Assembly (NCBI GenBank): GCA_965263335.1
Contig: CBDHHE010000001.1
Span: 1,674,001-1,738,000 of the forward strand
Source: Thermohalobaculum sp965263335
Lineage (GTDB): Bacteria > Pseudomonadota > Alphaproteobacteria > Rhodobacterales > Rhodobacteraceae
Direction of reading: 5' to 3'
Length of the DNA: 64,000 nt
Notes under the pieces: model-generated
What the model saw: only the letters and a program-made list of their open reading frames with translations
Database searches by the model: none
What the model was told of the DNA's origin: nothing
Part shown: positions 8,328-16,483 of the stretch, one piece after another
Layout of the letters: every line of letters starts with the position of its first letter
How positions within the stretch are numbered: position 1 is the stretch's first letter
Position numbers and translations under genes: made by a program

Positions 8328-9638
8328 ATGATCGTTCAGAACGCTTCCATACCGTTGAGACTGCCTGAATGGCGCCCAGGATTCTTCACAACGCTTTCAG
8401 CCGTTTGGATTGGTTCACTGCTTCTGGTCATTGCGGCCTTGACCGCGCTCACAGCGCGTGAAATCGCAGACCGCATTGATCGCGAAAGGCTCAGCACAGC
8501 GCAAGAGACCATGGGAATTGTCGCAGCGCTCGCGCAGGACATGAACCGCGGCAAGCCGCACGCCTTTATCGCCCGTATGGTCGAGACCGGGCAATTCCAG
8601 AGGATCGGCGTTTACTGTGCCATCCAGAATGCCAATGTCGAGGGGACTTCAGCCGGCATAACAAAGCAGCCCGCCCCCCATCCGATGGCGCTGGAAGCCT
8701 TCTCGCAGGGCTCGGCCATCTCGCAGGTTGGTGCGTCCGAAATCTCGTTGAGCCGACCATTGAAGGGACAGGATGGTACTGTCAACGGCGCGATCTACAT
8801 GACTCTGGACAAAACCAATGTGCGAGAGGTCTTCTGGTCGCTGATCGAAGATCTCAAGCCCGTTCTGATCGTCATGGCAACGCTTGCCGGTGCGACCGCC
8901 GTGTCGTTTTCCCACCGGCTGAGCCGGCCGATCAACGCCCTTACAGACGCGACCACACGAATTGCGGACGGCGCGCTTGATACCAAAGTCGGAAACGCAG
9001 GCCCTGCAGAGATCCGCTCATTGTCCGCGAGCATCAACTCGATGGTGTCGACCCTGAAGCAGAGCCTTCAGGACATCAATCGCCTCGCTTTTCAGGACAT
9101 GGTCACCGAACTGCCCAATCGCGCTGACTTTATGAGATGTGGAACAGACTCGGTTCAACAGCTCCGGCGAGAGCCCGGATCATTGATAGGCGTGGTGTTT
9201 ATCGATCTCGATGGGTTCAAGGCGGTCAACGACACGCACGGTCACGAGATGGGCGACAAGGTTCTGCAGCATTTCGCCGGCCAGCTGAACGAAATGCTTC
9301 GGGACAACGATGGAATCCTCAATGCTCCCACCGCGGCCGGCAGTGGCAGAACACATGCGGCCATGCCAGCGCGACTGGGTGGGGATGAGTTCACCGTGCT
9401 TCTGACTGGGCTGATTGCGCCCAAAGACGCAGACGCGGTCGCCAAACGCATTCTGACAATCTTCGAGAAGCCGATCGTGATCGATGACATTCCGATCCTG
9501 TTGGGTGCGAGCATCGGGATTTCCGTGGCCAAGGCGCAAACAGCCGACTTCGACACGCTCATCTCACAAGCAGACGAGGCGATGTACGATGTCAAGCAAT
9601 CCGGAAAGAACAGCTTCAAGCGGGTTGGTCTTAGCTGA
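8328..9638 (+). CDS. Membrane diguanylate cyclase (HAMP-GGDEF)
   Basis: A 436-residue protein from ATG 8328 (GGAGAG five bases upstream). It has an N-terminal membrane helix (residues about 25-45), a periplasmic sensor region of about 110 residues, a second helix near 180-200, a HAMP segment (HRLSRPINALTDATTRIADG), and a GGDEF domain with intact RLGGDEFTVLL. It should make cyclic di-GMP from two GTP. About 20 extra residues (GILNAPTAAGSGRTHAAMPA) sit just before the GGDEF motif. I do not see an RxxD inhibitory site at the usual spacing. The signal sensed is unknown. Confidence 0.85.
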   Translation: MIVQNASIPLRLPEWRPGFFTTLSAVWIGSLLLVIAALTALTAREIADRIDRERLSTAQETMGIVAALAQDMNRGKPHAFIARMVETGQFQRIGVYCAIQNANVEGTSAGITKQPAPHPMALEAFSQGSAISQVGASEISLSRPLKGQDGTVNGAIYMTLDKTNVREVFWSLIEDLKPVLIVMATLAGATAVSFSHRLSRPINALTDATTRIADGALDTKVGNAGPAEIRSLSASINSMVSTLKQSLQDINRLAFQDMVTELPNRADFMRCGTDSVQQLRREPGSLIGVVFIDLDGFKAVNDTHGHEMGDKVLQHFAGQLNEMLRDNDGILNAPTAAGSGRTHAAMPARLGGDEFTVLLTGLIAPKDADAVAKRILTIFEKPIVIDDIPILLGASIGISVAKAQTADFDTLISQADEAMYDVKQSGKNSFKRVGLS

Positions 9639-9664
9639 TACGATTTGCTTTACCGAGAGCTGAG

Positions 9665-9686
9665 CCCTGCGTCCAAGGACGCAGGG
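9665..9686. terminator. Inverted repeat between convergent genes, probable bidirectional terminator
   Basis: CCCTGCGTCC (9665-9674) and GGACGCAGGG (9677-9686) are perfect inverted repeats in the 83-bp gap between the diguanylate cyclase and mmsA stops. No long T run follows on either strand, so it may act with Rho or mainly stabilise 3' ends. Confidence 0.55.
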
Positions 9687-9721
9687 TTAAGTGCAAGTCA
9701 ACTGTCCGCGACCTGTCAGGG

Positions 9722-11224
9722 CTACTCCATCACAGGGATAGAGAAGTCCGCACCTTCCTTGATGCCAGTGGGCCAGCGGGAGGTTACAGTCTTCGTTCGG
9801 GTGTAAAAGCGGAAGGCATCCGGTCCGTGCTGATTGAGATCACCGAAGACTGATTTCTTCCAGCCCCCAAACGTGTGGTAGGCGAGCGGCACCGGGATCG
9901 GCACATTGACGCCAACCATGCCGATGTTGATGCGGTTCAGGAAGTCTCGCGCCGTGTCTCCGTCCCGTGTGAAGATCGCCGCTCCATTGCCGTACTCGTG
10001 GTCCATTGCGAGCCCGAGCGCTTCCTCATAGGAGCTGGCACGCACTGTTGAGAGGACCGGTCCGAAAATCTCGGTGGTATAGATGTCCATGTCCTTGGTG
10101 ACATTGTCGAACAGGCAGCCGCCGATGAAGTTGCCGTCCTCGTAGCCCTGCATCGAGAAGCCACGGCCATCTACCACGAGCCTGGCACCTTCCTCGACGC
10201 CGCGGTCCACCAGTCCCCTGACCCGGTTATAGGCCTCGCGGGTGACGAGCGGGCCAAAATCAACGTCGTCACCCGCGGTGTAAGGGCCGATCTTGAGGCT
10301 CTCGACCCGCGGCGCCAGCTTCGAGACCAGGCGGTCAGCTGTCTCCTCACCCACCGGAACAGCGACCGATACTGCCATACAGCGCTCACCCGCAGCGCCA
10401 TAACCCGAGCCGATCAGCGCATCGACAGCCTGGTCCATGTCGGCGTCCGGCATCACGATCATATGGTTCTTTGCGCCGCCAAAGCATTGAACACGCTTAC
10501 CGTTCGCGCATCCCCGACCGTAGACGTACTCGGCGATCGCAGTCGATCCTACGAAACCCACGGCACCGATGTCCTGATCATCGAGTATCGCGTCCACGGC
10601 GACCTTGTCCCCGTTCACGACATTGAGGACGCCTTCCGGCAGGCCAGCCTCCAGCATCAGCTCGGCCAGCATCAGCGGCACCGAGGGGTCGCGTTCCGAC
10701 GGCTTCAGAATGAATGCGTTTCCACAGACCAGAGCGGGACAGAACTTCCACATCGGGATCATGGCCGGGAAATTGAAAGGTGTGATGCCCGCCGCAATTC
10801 CAACCGGCTGGCGCAACGAGAACATATCTATTCCGGGTCCCGCACCATCGGTGTACTCACCTTTCAGCAGATGCGGCGCACCGATGCAGAATTCGGCGAC
10901 CTCGAGGCCGCGTTGTACATCGCCTTTCGCGTCCGGCAGCGTCTTGCCGTGCTCGCGGCTCAGCGCTTCTGCCAGCTTGTCCATGTCGCGCTTGAGAAGG
11001 CTCACAAACTCCATCATGACGCGTCCGCGACGCTGGGGGTTCTGAGCGGCCCAACCCGGCTGCGCAGCCTTGGCTGTCTCGACTGCAGAGCGGACTTCGT
11101 CGACGGAGGCCAGCGGGCACTTGGCCTGGACCTCACCGGTCGCCGGATTGAAGACATCGGCAAAGCGTCCAGACGTTCCCGACACATGCTTGCCGCCAAT
11201 GAAATGAGTGAGTTCCGTTGTCAT
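9722..11224 (-). CDS. mmsA: CoA-acylating methylmalonate-semialdehyde dehydrogenase
   Basis: A 500-residue aldehyde dehydrogenase superfamily member. It shows the MmsA-type segments ITPFNFPAMIPMWKFCPAL, FVGSTAIAEYVYGRG and the catalytic cysteine in GYGAAGERCMAVSVAVPVG. The reaction is oxidative decarboxylation of methylmalonate (or malonate) semialdehyde to propionyl-CoA (or acetyl-CoA) with NAD+ and CoA, used in valine, beta-alanine or inositol breakdown. ATG 11224 is preceded by GGGAGG. No other valine pathway gene is adjacent. Confidence 0.92.
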   Translation of the reverse strand: MTTELTHFIGGKHVSGTSGRFADVFNPATGEVQAKCPLASVDEVRSAVETAKAAQPGWAAQNPQRRGRVMMEFVSLLKRDMDKLAEALSREHGKTLPDAKGDVQRGLEVAEFCIGAPHLLKGEYTDGAGPGIDMFSLRQPVGIAAGITPFNFPAMIPMWKFCPALVCGNAFILKPSERDPSVPLMLAELMLEAGLPEGVLNVVNGDKVAVDAILDDQDIGAVGFVGSTAIAEYVYGRGCANGKRVQCFGGAKNHMIVMPDADMDQAVDALIGSGYGAAGERCMAVSVAVPVGEETADRLVSKLAPRVESLKIGPYTAGDDVDFGPLVTREAYNRVRGLVDRGVEEGARLVVDGRGFSMQGYEDGNFIGGCLFDNVTKDMDIYTTEIFGPVLSTVRASSYEEALGLAMDHEYGNGAAIFTRDGDTARDFLNRINIGMVGVNVPIPVPLAYHTFGGWKKSVFGDLNQHGPDAFRFYTRTKTVTSRWPTGIKEGADFSIPVME

Positions 11225-11444
11225 CACATCCTCCCGATCGTTCGCACCTGTCTGCCGCTTTTCGCCGCGAGGTCAAGACTTCAACGGGCCTATCAGAGCG
11301 CCGTCCCTGGTAGAAGTTGCTCACTGGAGAAAGAAATCAGCTCGGCAGTTGTCGCGGGACGCAACACACAGCCCGCCTTGCAGCGGCATGGCTGCATTCA
11401 CAGTCTCTTCGACAGCTCCGGAAACTGTATGATCCCCCAATCGC

Positions 11445-12245
11445 TCAGGGTGCAACGCTCGAAGAACAGTAGCGTGCTTCATCGAGCCCCAGACCACCAC
11501 ACTCCGCCCAGATTGTGTTCCGGGATGCACGGAATGCCGCATCAAGGTCTTGACGATCATCGTAGAACGCAATGTAGCGGCCTCGGCAGGCAGCGACACC
11601 GGCATTCCCGACAGCGATGTGGCGCTTGCGAGAGGCTTCAACGGCTTGTCGGCACTCTGCGACATATCGCTGAAAGTTTGCAGGCGTCACTGGCGGTGTT
11701 CCGTCGAGCATACCTGGGAAAAGACGCACATGCGCATTGTCGACAACTTTGTCTGCACCGGTGTTGACCGAGGCTGGCAACTGTCGCGTGGCGCCCGACG
11801 CCATCTTGACGAGGTTGTAGAGACTCTCGACGACCTTGTCGGTCTGCGCCGCAGCCGCCGCCATTGTTCTGAGCTCGGTTTTGGTGCCGAGGTTGTTGAA
11901 GTGCGCCGCATCCGTGCGCTGAAAGAGGGTCGCTGGCACGTCGAGAATGTCCTCGGCCTTCTTCAGCTGACGAAATGGCGTGAAGACCTCTTCGTCCCGG
12001 CGCTGCCCGTCGGCGATCTGATCGGTTGCCTTTGCAGAGACATGCTCGTGGTGGCCAAGTGATGCACCGTGTTGGTCGCGCAGGCGGTCGGTCAATGCCT
12101 TGTAGGCAAACAGGAACAGGAAGTAGAATTCGCACCGCTCACGCGCGTGCTGCTTGAGGACTTCACGCAGAGGACCCGATCGGAAGCCGATGTTCCCTGT
12201 GACAGCAACATGTTCGCGGGATTGCGACATCGCGCGGTTCTCCAT
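11445..12245 (-). CDS. Hypothetical protein downstream of the HerA-like ATPase
   Basis: A frame of about 266 residues with plausible composition, reading YFLFLFAYKALTDRLRDQHG near the N-terminus and an alanine-rich helix (TMAAAAAQTDKVVESLYNL) in the middle. I recognise no family. The start is uncertain: ATG 12245, ATG 12230 and TTG 12275 are in frame and none has a strong ribosome site; proximity to the end of the upstream ATPase gene (12280) suggests translation in the same operon. The opposite strand is also open here, but that frame is antisense to mmsA over much of its length. Confidence 0.55.
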   Translation of the reverse strand: MENRAMSQSREHVAVTGNIGFRSGPLREVLKQHARERCEFYFLFLFAYKALTDRLRDQHGASLGHHEHVSAKATDQIADGQRRDEEVFTPFRQLKKAEDILDVPATLFQRTDAAHFNNLGTKTELRTMAAAAAQTDKVVESLYNLVKMASGATRQLPASVNTGADKVVDNAHVRLFPGMLDGTPPVTPANFQRYVAECRQAVEASRKRHIAVGNAGVAACRGRYIAFYDDRQDLDAAFRASRNTIWAECGGLGLDEARYCSSSVAP

Positions 12246-12279
12246 CAGCACGCCGAAATGAACTCGGCAAAGCAACCAG

Positions 12280-13824
12280 TCAGCGGAACAGCCCTTTCAG
12301 GAGCGAACGCACCACCGTGCGGCCAAGTTGCGAACCGGCTGAGCGCAAGGTGGACTTCGCCACCGCTTGAAACATGCTGTCCGAGCGGCGGCTGCTCTTG
12401 CGTACCCGCTTGCTGGGCTTGGCCGGGTCGTAACGTTTCCCGCGCGAGTACTTGCCTCCAAAGCTGCGCGCCGAAGCCAGTTCGTCCTGATCCACGTCTG
12501 TGTCCTGCTCGACCCTGCGGGCGGCACGAGCCTGAAGAAGCTCGTAGGCACTCTCGCGGTCGGCCGTCGTGTCGTACAGTCCCGCGACGGGTGAATTGGC
12601 GATCGTCTTGGCACGAACCATGGCGTCGCACGGGCCGAGCCGCGACGATGGGGGGCGGATCAGAGTGCGCTGCACCATCGAGGGCGCACCTTTCTTCTCA
12701 AGGGTCGAGACAAGAGCCTCGCCCACACCCACTTCCATGATCGCCTTGGCCGTCTTGAAAGCCGGGTTCTCGCGGAATGTCTCCGCTGCGGCTTTGAGCG
12801 CCCTACGGTCCCTCGGCGTATAGGCACGCAGGGCGTGTTGCACCCGATTGCCGAGCTGACCGAGGATGTCATCCGGCACATCTGCCGGGTTCTGGCTGAT
12901 GAAGTAGACCCCGACGCCCTTGGAGCGGATCAGACGTGCCACCTGCTCGACCTTGTCGATCAGGGCTTTCGGCGCGTCCTCGAACAGGAGGTGCGCCTCG
13001 TCGAAGAAAAACACAAACTTGGGCTTGGCCGGGTCACCCACCTCGGGCAGTTGCTCGAACAGTTCGGAAAGAAGCCAGAGCAGAAAGGTCGCATAGAGTT
13101 GCGGCGACTGCATCAGCTTGTTCGCGGCCAGAATGTTGATCCGGCCATGACCGCCCGGCGTGGTCGCGATCATGTCTGTGAGCTCAAGCGCCGGCTCGCC
13201 GAAGAAGCTGTCGGCCCCCTGATTCTCCAGCACGAGCAAACGCCGCTGTATCGCCCCGATCGAGGCTTTCGAGATATTGCCGTAAGCAAGCGACAACTCT
13301 TGCGCCCGCTCGCCCACCTCTACCAGCATGGCACGTAGATCTTTCAGGTCGAGAAGCGCCAGCCCCTCCTCCGCCGCAACACGAAAGACAATGTTGAGAA
13401 CGCCTTCCTGCGTTTCGTTCAAGCCGAGAAGGCGGGCCAGCAACAACGGCCCCATCTCGATGATCGTGGTGCGAACCGGGTGGCCCTGCTCGCCGAACAT
13501 GTCCCAGAAGACCACCGGAAAGTCGGCGTAGTCGTAGTCGGAAAGTCCGATCGTCTCGGCCCGTTCGATGAGCTTCTCGTGAAGCTTGTGCTCGTGCGAG
13601 CCGGCCTGCGCGAGCCCGGAAAGATCGCCCTTAACATCGGCCAGGAAGACAGGCGTTCCAGCTCGTGAAAAACCCTCCGCAAGTATCTGAAGCGTAACTG
13701 TTTTTCCGGTTCCAGTCGCACCTGCAATCAAGCCGTGGCGATTGCCAAACTTCAAGAGCAGTTTTTGGGCGGTCGCATAGTCCTTTCCACCGCCGCCAAT
13801 GAAGAGAGAGTCCGCATCGCTCAT
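12280..13824 (-). CDS. HerA-like ATPase, DUF853 family
   Basis: A 514-residue P-loop ATPase. Walker A is AGATGTGKT near residue 36, followed by PVFLADVKGDLSGLAQAGS and a Walker B region KFVFFFDEAHLLFEDAPKAL; the HerA/FtsK-like arginine-rich ends are visible (NRVQHALRAYTPRDRRALKAA). The C-terminal region is basic and serine-rich. DUF853 proteins are related to HerA DNA-translocating ATPases, but a physiological role is not settled. ATG 13824 has GAGGTC upstream; the in-frame codon at 13860 lacks support. Confidence 0.88.
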   Translation of the reverse strand: MSDADSLFIGGGGKDYATAQKLLLKFGNRHGLIAGATGTGKTVTLQILAEGFSRAGTPVFLADVKGDLSGLAQAGSHEHKLHEKLIERAETIGLSDYDYADFPVVFWDMFGEQGHPVRTTIIEMGPLLLARLLGLNETQEGVLNIVFRVAAEEGLALLDLKDLRAMLVEVGERAQELSLAYGNISKASIGAIQRRLLVLENQGADSFFGEPALELTDMIATTPGGHGRINILAANKLMQSPQLYATFLLWLLSELFEQLPEVGDPAKPKFVFFFDEAHLLFEDAPKALIDKVEQVARLIRSKGVGVYFISQNPADVPDDILGQLGNRVQHALRAYTPRDRRALKAAAETFRENPAFKTAKAIMEVGVGEALVSTLEKKGAPSMVQRTLIRPPSSRLGPCDAMVRAKTIANSPVAGLYDTTADRESAYELLQARAARRVEQDTDVDQDELASARSFGGKYSRGKRYDPAKPSKRVRKSSRRSDSMFQAVAKSTLRSAGSQLGRTVVRSLLKGLFR

Positions 13825-13961
13825 GATTTGACCTCGACCGTCGTTCCGGAACGCCCGCACTCGTCCGGCAAACCAGAACTGTTGTCAAGATGCAGCACTA
13901 TTGCGCAATGACACCTTCAGAAAGGCACATCCAGGGCCTGTATGTCGAATAGGGTATGGTT

Positions 13962-13990
13962 TTGTTAACCATTCTAGGCGATCTTATTAT
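13962..13990 (+). promoter_or_regulatory. Sigma-70-type promoter for a candidate small RNA
   Basis: TTGTTA (13962-13967) and TATTAT (13985-13990) are separated by exactly 17 bases, a near-consensus housekeeping promoter. The predicted start is around 13996-13998, 50-70 bases before a strong terminator, with no ORF between. Confidence 0.6.
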
Positions 13991-13996
13991 CGCGAT

Positions 13997-14070
13997 GAGA
14001 CGACAACCTTGTTGGTTCATCGCACCTCCTCCCTGTCGAACTGGCCGCGCTTCAAGCGCGGTCTTTTTTT
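13997..14070 (+). ncRNA. Candidate anti-Shine-Dalgarno small RNA with a CCUCCUCCC motif
   Basis: The roughly 74-nt unit contains a first hairpin (CAAC/GTTG within 14003-14013), an unpaired CACCTCCTCCCTGTCG stretch (14022-14037), and a terminator hairpin ending in a T7 run. The nine-base CCUCCUCCC motif is characteristic of stress-induced alphaproteobacterial small RNAs (the CcsR/cuckoo type described in Rhodobacter and relatives). Differences: only one exact motif copy is present here, and no DUF1127 gene is adjacent. Identification is by motif, promoter and terminator, not by a covariance model. Confidence 0.55.
14043..14070 (+). terminator. Rho-independent terminator of the candidate small RNA
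   Basis: GGCCGCGCT (14043-14051) pairs with AGCGCGGTC (14055-14063) across a TCA loop, followed by TTTTTTT. Stem and T tract are both strong. Confidence 0.88.
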
Positions 14071-14111
14071 GTGTCGGCGCTTATACCAACCGCATGTGCG
14101 CTGCTGCAATC

Positions 14112-14288
14112 CTCCACACCCTCCCGTGGAGAAGAGAAAATGTCTTTAATTGGGACGGACTTACAAAATCCAGTTGACGAACAGCGCCGGGCCAGTAGGA
14201 TTGCCATCGATCGAACGCCAGTTCGACGGGGAGAGGACGAAGTAAATGCTTCGCGCGAGGGCACCTTCGGGTGTCCTCTTTCTTTTGC
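14112..14288 (+). ncRNA. Second structured short transcript, possibly a small RNA or small ORF
   Basis: A hairpin at 14112-14131 (CTCCAC/GTGGAG) presents ACCCTCCC in its loop, and its right arm carries the GGAG that would serve an ATG at 14140. Two further hairpins follow: CGAAG/CTTCG at about 14238-14253, and a terminator at 14257-14278 (GAGGGCACC, TTCG loop, GGTGTCCTC, then TTTCTTTT). The ORF from 14140 (MSLIGTDLQNPVDEQRR...) stops at 14298, beyond the terminator, which argues against it being translated to its stop. I therefore list the unit as RNA with low certainty. Confidence 0.35.
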
Positions 14289-14398
14289 GACCACCTGAAC
14301 TTTTCGAGAGCGCACAATCCGCGCGTTTGGGTTGATTTCCTGACGTGGGCTTGGCATGTCAGCCGAAGAGTTTGCGAGTGGATTACGGGAAAGTTGCT

Positions 14399-14935
14399 AT
14401 GCTCCGGTTTCTGACCATCACAGTCATTGCTGTCGGCCTTGCGGCCGGCGCAGCCCCGCGCGCAACTGCCCAGCAGCAGGCACCGAAGGAAGTCCTGAAA
14501 GAAACCCACGGCGCCTGGAACATTCGTTGCGTCGAGGGTACCGAGACCTGCGCGATGTCTCAGATCGGCAAGACGTCAGACGGCAAGCAAGCGCTTCTGG
14601 TGACGATCCAGCGGCTTCAGGGTGCAACGTCTGAAGATGGACAGCCCGTGCCCGCGGCAATCACCGTTCAGACCCCGTTGGGGATTCTCCTCGGCTACGG
14701 TTTACGGCTAAAAATCGACAATCAGGAAACCGTGCCATTGCCGCTGGGTCGCTGTATTCCCGGCGGATGCGTCGCTCAGGCGCCGATGCTGGACGAAGCG
14801 GTTTCGCGGATGAAGGCCGGCAGTAAGGCAGTCTTCGGCTACTTCATGCGCAACGAGATTCTGGTTGACGTGTCACTGTCCGGGTTCACCAAGGCGTTCA
14901 ACTCGCTGAAGCCCGTGGCTGCGCGTCAAGGTTGA
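14399..14935 (+). CDS. Invasion-associated locus B (IalB) family protein
   Basis: A 178-residue secreted protein. Starting at ATG 14399 gives a clear signal peptide (LRFLTITVIAVGLAAGAAP, cleavage near ATAQQ), whereas the longer frame from 14345 adds an implausible leader. The mature part fits IalB: GAWNIRCVEGTETCAMSQ with a cysteine pair, PLGRCIPGGCVAQ with another, and the closing FSLSGFTKAF-like segment. IalB proteins are periplasmic or outer-membrane associated in alphaproteobacteria; molecular function outside Bartonella invasion is unclear. Confidence 0.85.
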   Translation: MLRFLTITVIAVGLAAGAAPRATAQQQAPKEVLKETHGAWNIRCVEGTETCAMSQIGKTSDGKQALLVTIQRLQGATSEDGQPVPAAITVQTPLGILLGYGLRLKIDNQETVPLPLGRCIPGGCVAQAPMLDEAVSRMKAGSKAVFGYFMRNEILVDVSLSGFTKAFNSLKPVAARQG

Positions 14936-14947
14936 TTGCGTGGACGG

Positions 14948-16162
14948 CTAGCCGCGCCAAGCGCGGAATGCCAGCACGGCGTTGAGCCCACCGAACGCAA
15001 ATGAGTTCGACAGGGCTGCATCGACACGTGCTTCGCGCGCTGCATTGGGAACGACGTTGAGTCCGATCTCCGGATCCTCCTCGGCGTGACCCACCGTCGG
15101 GGGCACCACGCCATCGCGCAGTGCAAGCACAACCGCCAGTGCCTCCAGCGCACCTGCCGCGCCGATAGCGTGGCCGTGCATGGACTTCGTCGATGAAACC
15201 AGCACGCTTCGGGCGCAGTCTCCCATCACATCGCGGATGGCAGCCGCTTCCACCCGGTCGTTCATTGCGGTCGCGGTTCCATGCGCATTGATGTAGCCGA
15301 CCTCTTCCCGCGACATGCGAGCATCAGACAGGGCCAGCGAAATTGCCCGCGATGCGCCTTCAAGTGAAGGCTGCACGATATCACCAGCATCTGCGGTCAT
15401 GCCGAAGCCCACCACCTCGGCCTGGATCTCCGCACCGCGGGCCAGCGCCGCTTCGAGCTCTTCCAGCACGAGGATTGCCGCCCCTTCGCCGAGCACCATG
15501 CCGTTGCGGTCACGGGAAAAGGGTCGACACCCATCGGCCGACATCACCCGCAGACCTTCCCAAGCCTTCATGCCGCCGAAACACAGGACTGACTCGGTCC
15601 CGCCCGTAATCGCAGCGTCCGCCCCACCGGACCGGACCAGATGAAACGCCTGACCGATCGCATGGTTCGCCGAGGAACAGGCCGTCGACACGGTGTATCC
15701 CGGTCCCTGGATCCCATGCGCCATCGAGATTTGGCTGACGGGCGCATTCGGCATCAGGCGGGGAATGATGAAGGGATGCACGCGGTTTTTCATCTCGTGA
15801 TAGACCGCGTAGTAATTCTCGTCGCAGGTGTTCAGACCACCCATGGCCGATCCGATAATGGTGGCCGTACGAAGCGCCCGCTCTCCTTCAAAGCTGATGC
15901 CCGCCTGCCCTACTGCCTCGGCACAGGCCACCAATGCCATCTGGCTGACACGATCGATGCGGGAAAGTTCTGGTTTGGCGAAGTGCGCCTCACCCTCAAA
16001 TGCACGCGCTTCCGCCGCGATCTTGATCTGTAGTCGCTCGGAATCGAAGCGGCTGACGGGTCCGATCGCGCAGTGTCCCTCGGCGAGCGCAGCACCATGT
16101 GCTTGCTGACCGATTCCCAAAGCCGATACAACGCCGGTTCCCGTCAGGACAACACGGCGCAC
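14948..16162 (-). CDS. Beta-ketoacyl-ACP synthase II-type enzyme (FabF-like)
   Basis: A 404-residue condensing enzyme starting from GTG 16162 (MRRVVLTGTGVVSALG). The catalytic triad is intact: Cys in YTVSTACSSANHAIG, His in INAHGTATAMND, and His in SMHGHAIGAAGALEA. It elongates acyl-ACP with malonyl-ACP. It sits five bases after a dedicated ACP gene and downstream of lpxD on the same strand, an arrangement that suggests a specialised acyl chain rather than bulk fatty-acid synthesis. I do not name it fabF because the housekeeping gene normally sits with fabD, fabG and acpP. Confidence 0.88.
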   Translation of the reverse strand: MRRVVLTGTGVVSALGIGQQAHGAALAEGHCAIGPVSRFDSERLQIKIAAEARAFEGEAHFAKPELSRIDRVSQMALVACAEAVGQAGISFEGERALRTATIIGSAMGGLNTCDENYYAVYHEMKNRVHPFIIPRLMPNAPVSQISMAHGIQGPGYTVSTACSSANHAIGQAFHLVRSGGADAAITGGTESVLCFGGMKAWEGLRVMSADGCRPFSRDRNGMVLGEGAAILVLEELEAALARGAEIQAEVVGFGMTADAGDIVQPSLEGASRAISLALSDARMSREEVGYINAHGTATAMNDRVEAAAIRDVMGDCARSVLVSSTKSMHGHAIGAAGALEALAVVLALRDGVVPPTVGHAEEDPEIGLNVVPNAAREARVDAALSNSFAFGGLNAVLAFRAWRG

Positions 16163-16167
16163 GCGCG

Positions 16168-16431
16168 TCAGGCCTTCTCGGATATCAGATGGCGAACCGC
16201 CTCAGTGATGGCGCCCATGGTGGACAGATCGAACTGCGAGGCTTCCGGATCATTGGCATTGTAGGGCACTGAAACATCAAACGATTCTTCAATACCGAAG
16301 ACAACCTCGACCAGCCCGAGCGAGTCGAGCCCAAGCTCCTCGAGCGTCGTGTCCGGCCTGATTTCGACCGCGTCCACGAGCGCCTGTTCGGCGATGATGC
16401 GAGCGACCTCGCTTTCCACCTCATCCGCCAT
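16168..16431 (-). CDS. Acyl carrier protein, dedicated
   Basis: An 87-residue acyl carrier protein from ATG 16431 (MADEVESEVARIIAEQ). The phosphopantetheine attachment serine is in LGLDSLGLVEVVFGIEE, in the normal context. The protein is acidic, as expected, but diverges from AcpP in the C-terminal half (SVPYNANDPEASQFDLSTM), typical of secondary ACPs. Upstream codons in the same frame lack a ribosome site. It is flanked by lpxD (52 bp upstream) and the ketosynthase (5 bp downstream). Confidence 0.88.
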   Translation of the reverse strand: MADEVESEVARIIAEQALVDAVEIRPDTTLEELGLDSLGLVEVVFGIEESFDVSVPYNANDPEASQFDLSTMGAITEAVRHLISEKA

Positions 16432-16483
16432 TCCCGAACTCCGTCCACCCTCTCGCAGCTTCTCTAGCACAAAGCACGCGATG

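Noticed and set aside
7936..8331. Plus-strand open frame of 131 codons across the mini-ORF region
   Set aside because: It runs through a strong terminator (8130-8160) and has no ribosome site; the 18-codon frame has one.
10463..11767. Plus-strand open frame of 434 codons
   Set aside because: It lies mostly antisense to mmsA, whose motifs and catalytic cysteine are clear; composition is rich in His/Arg/Ser/Cys as expected of a shadow frame.
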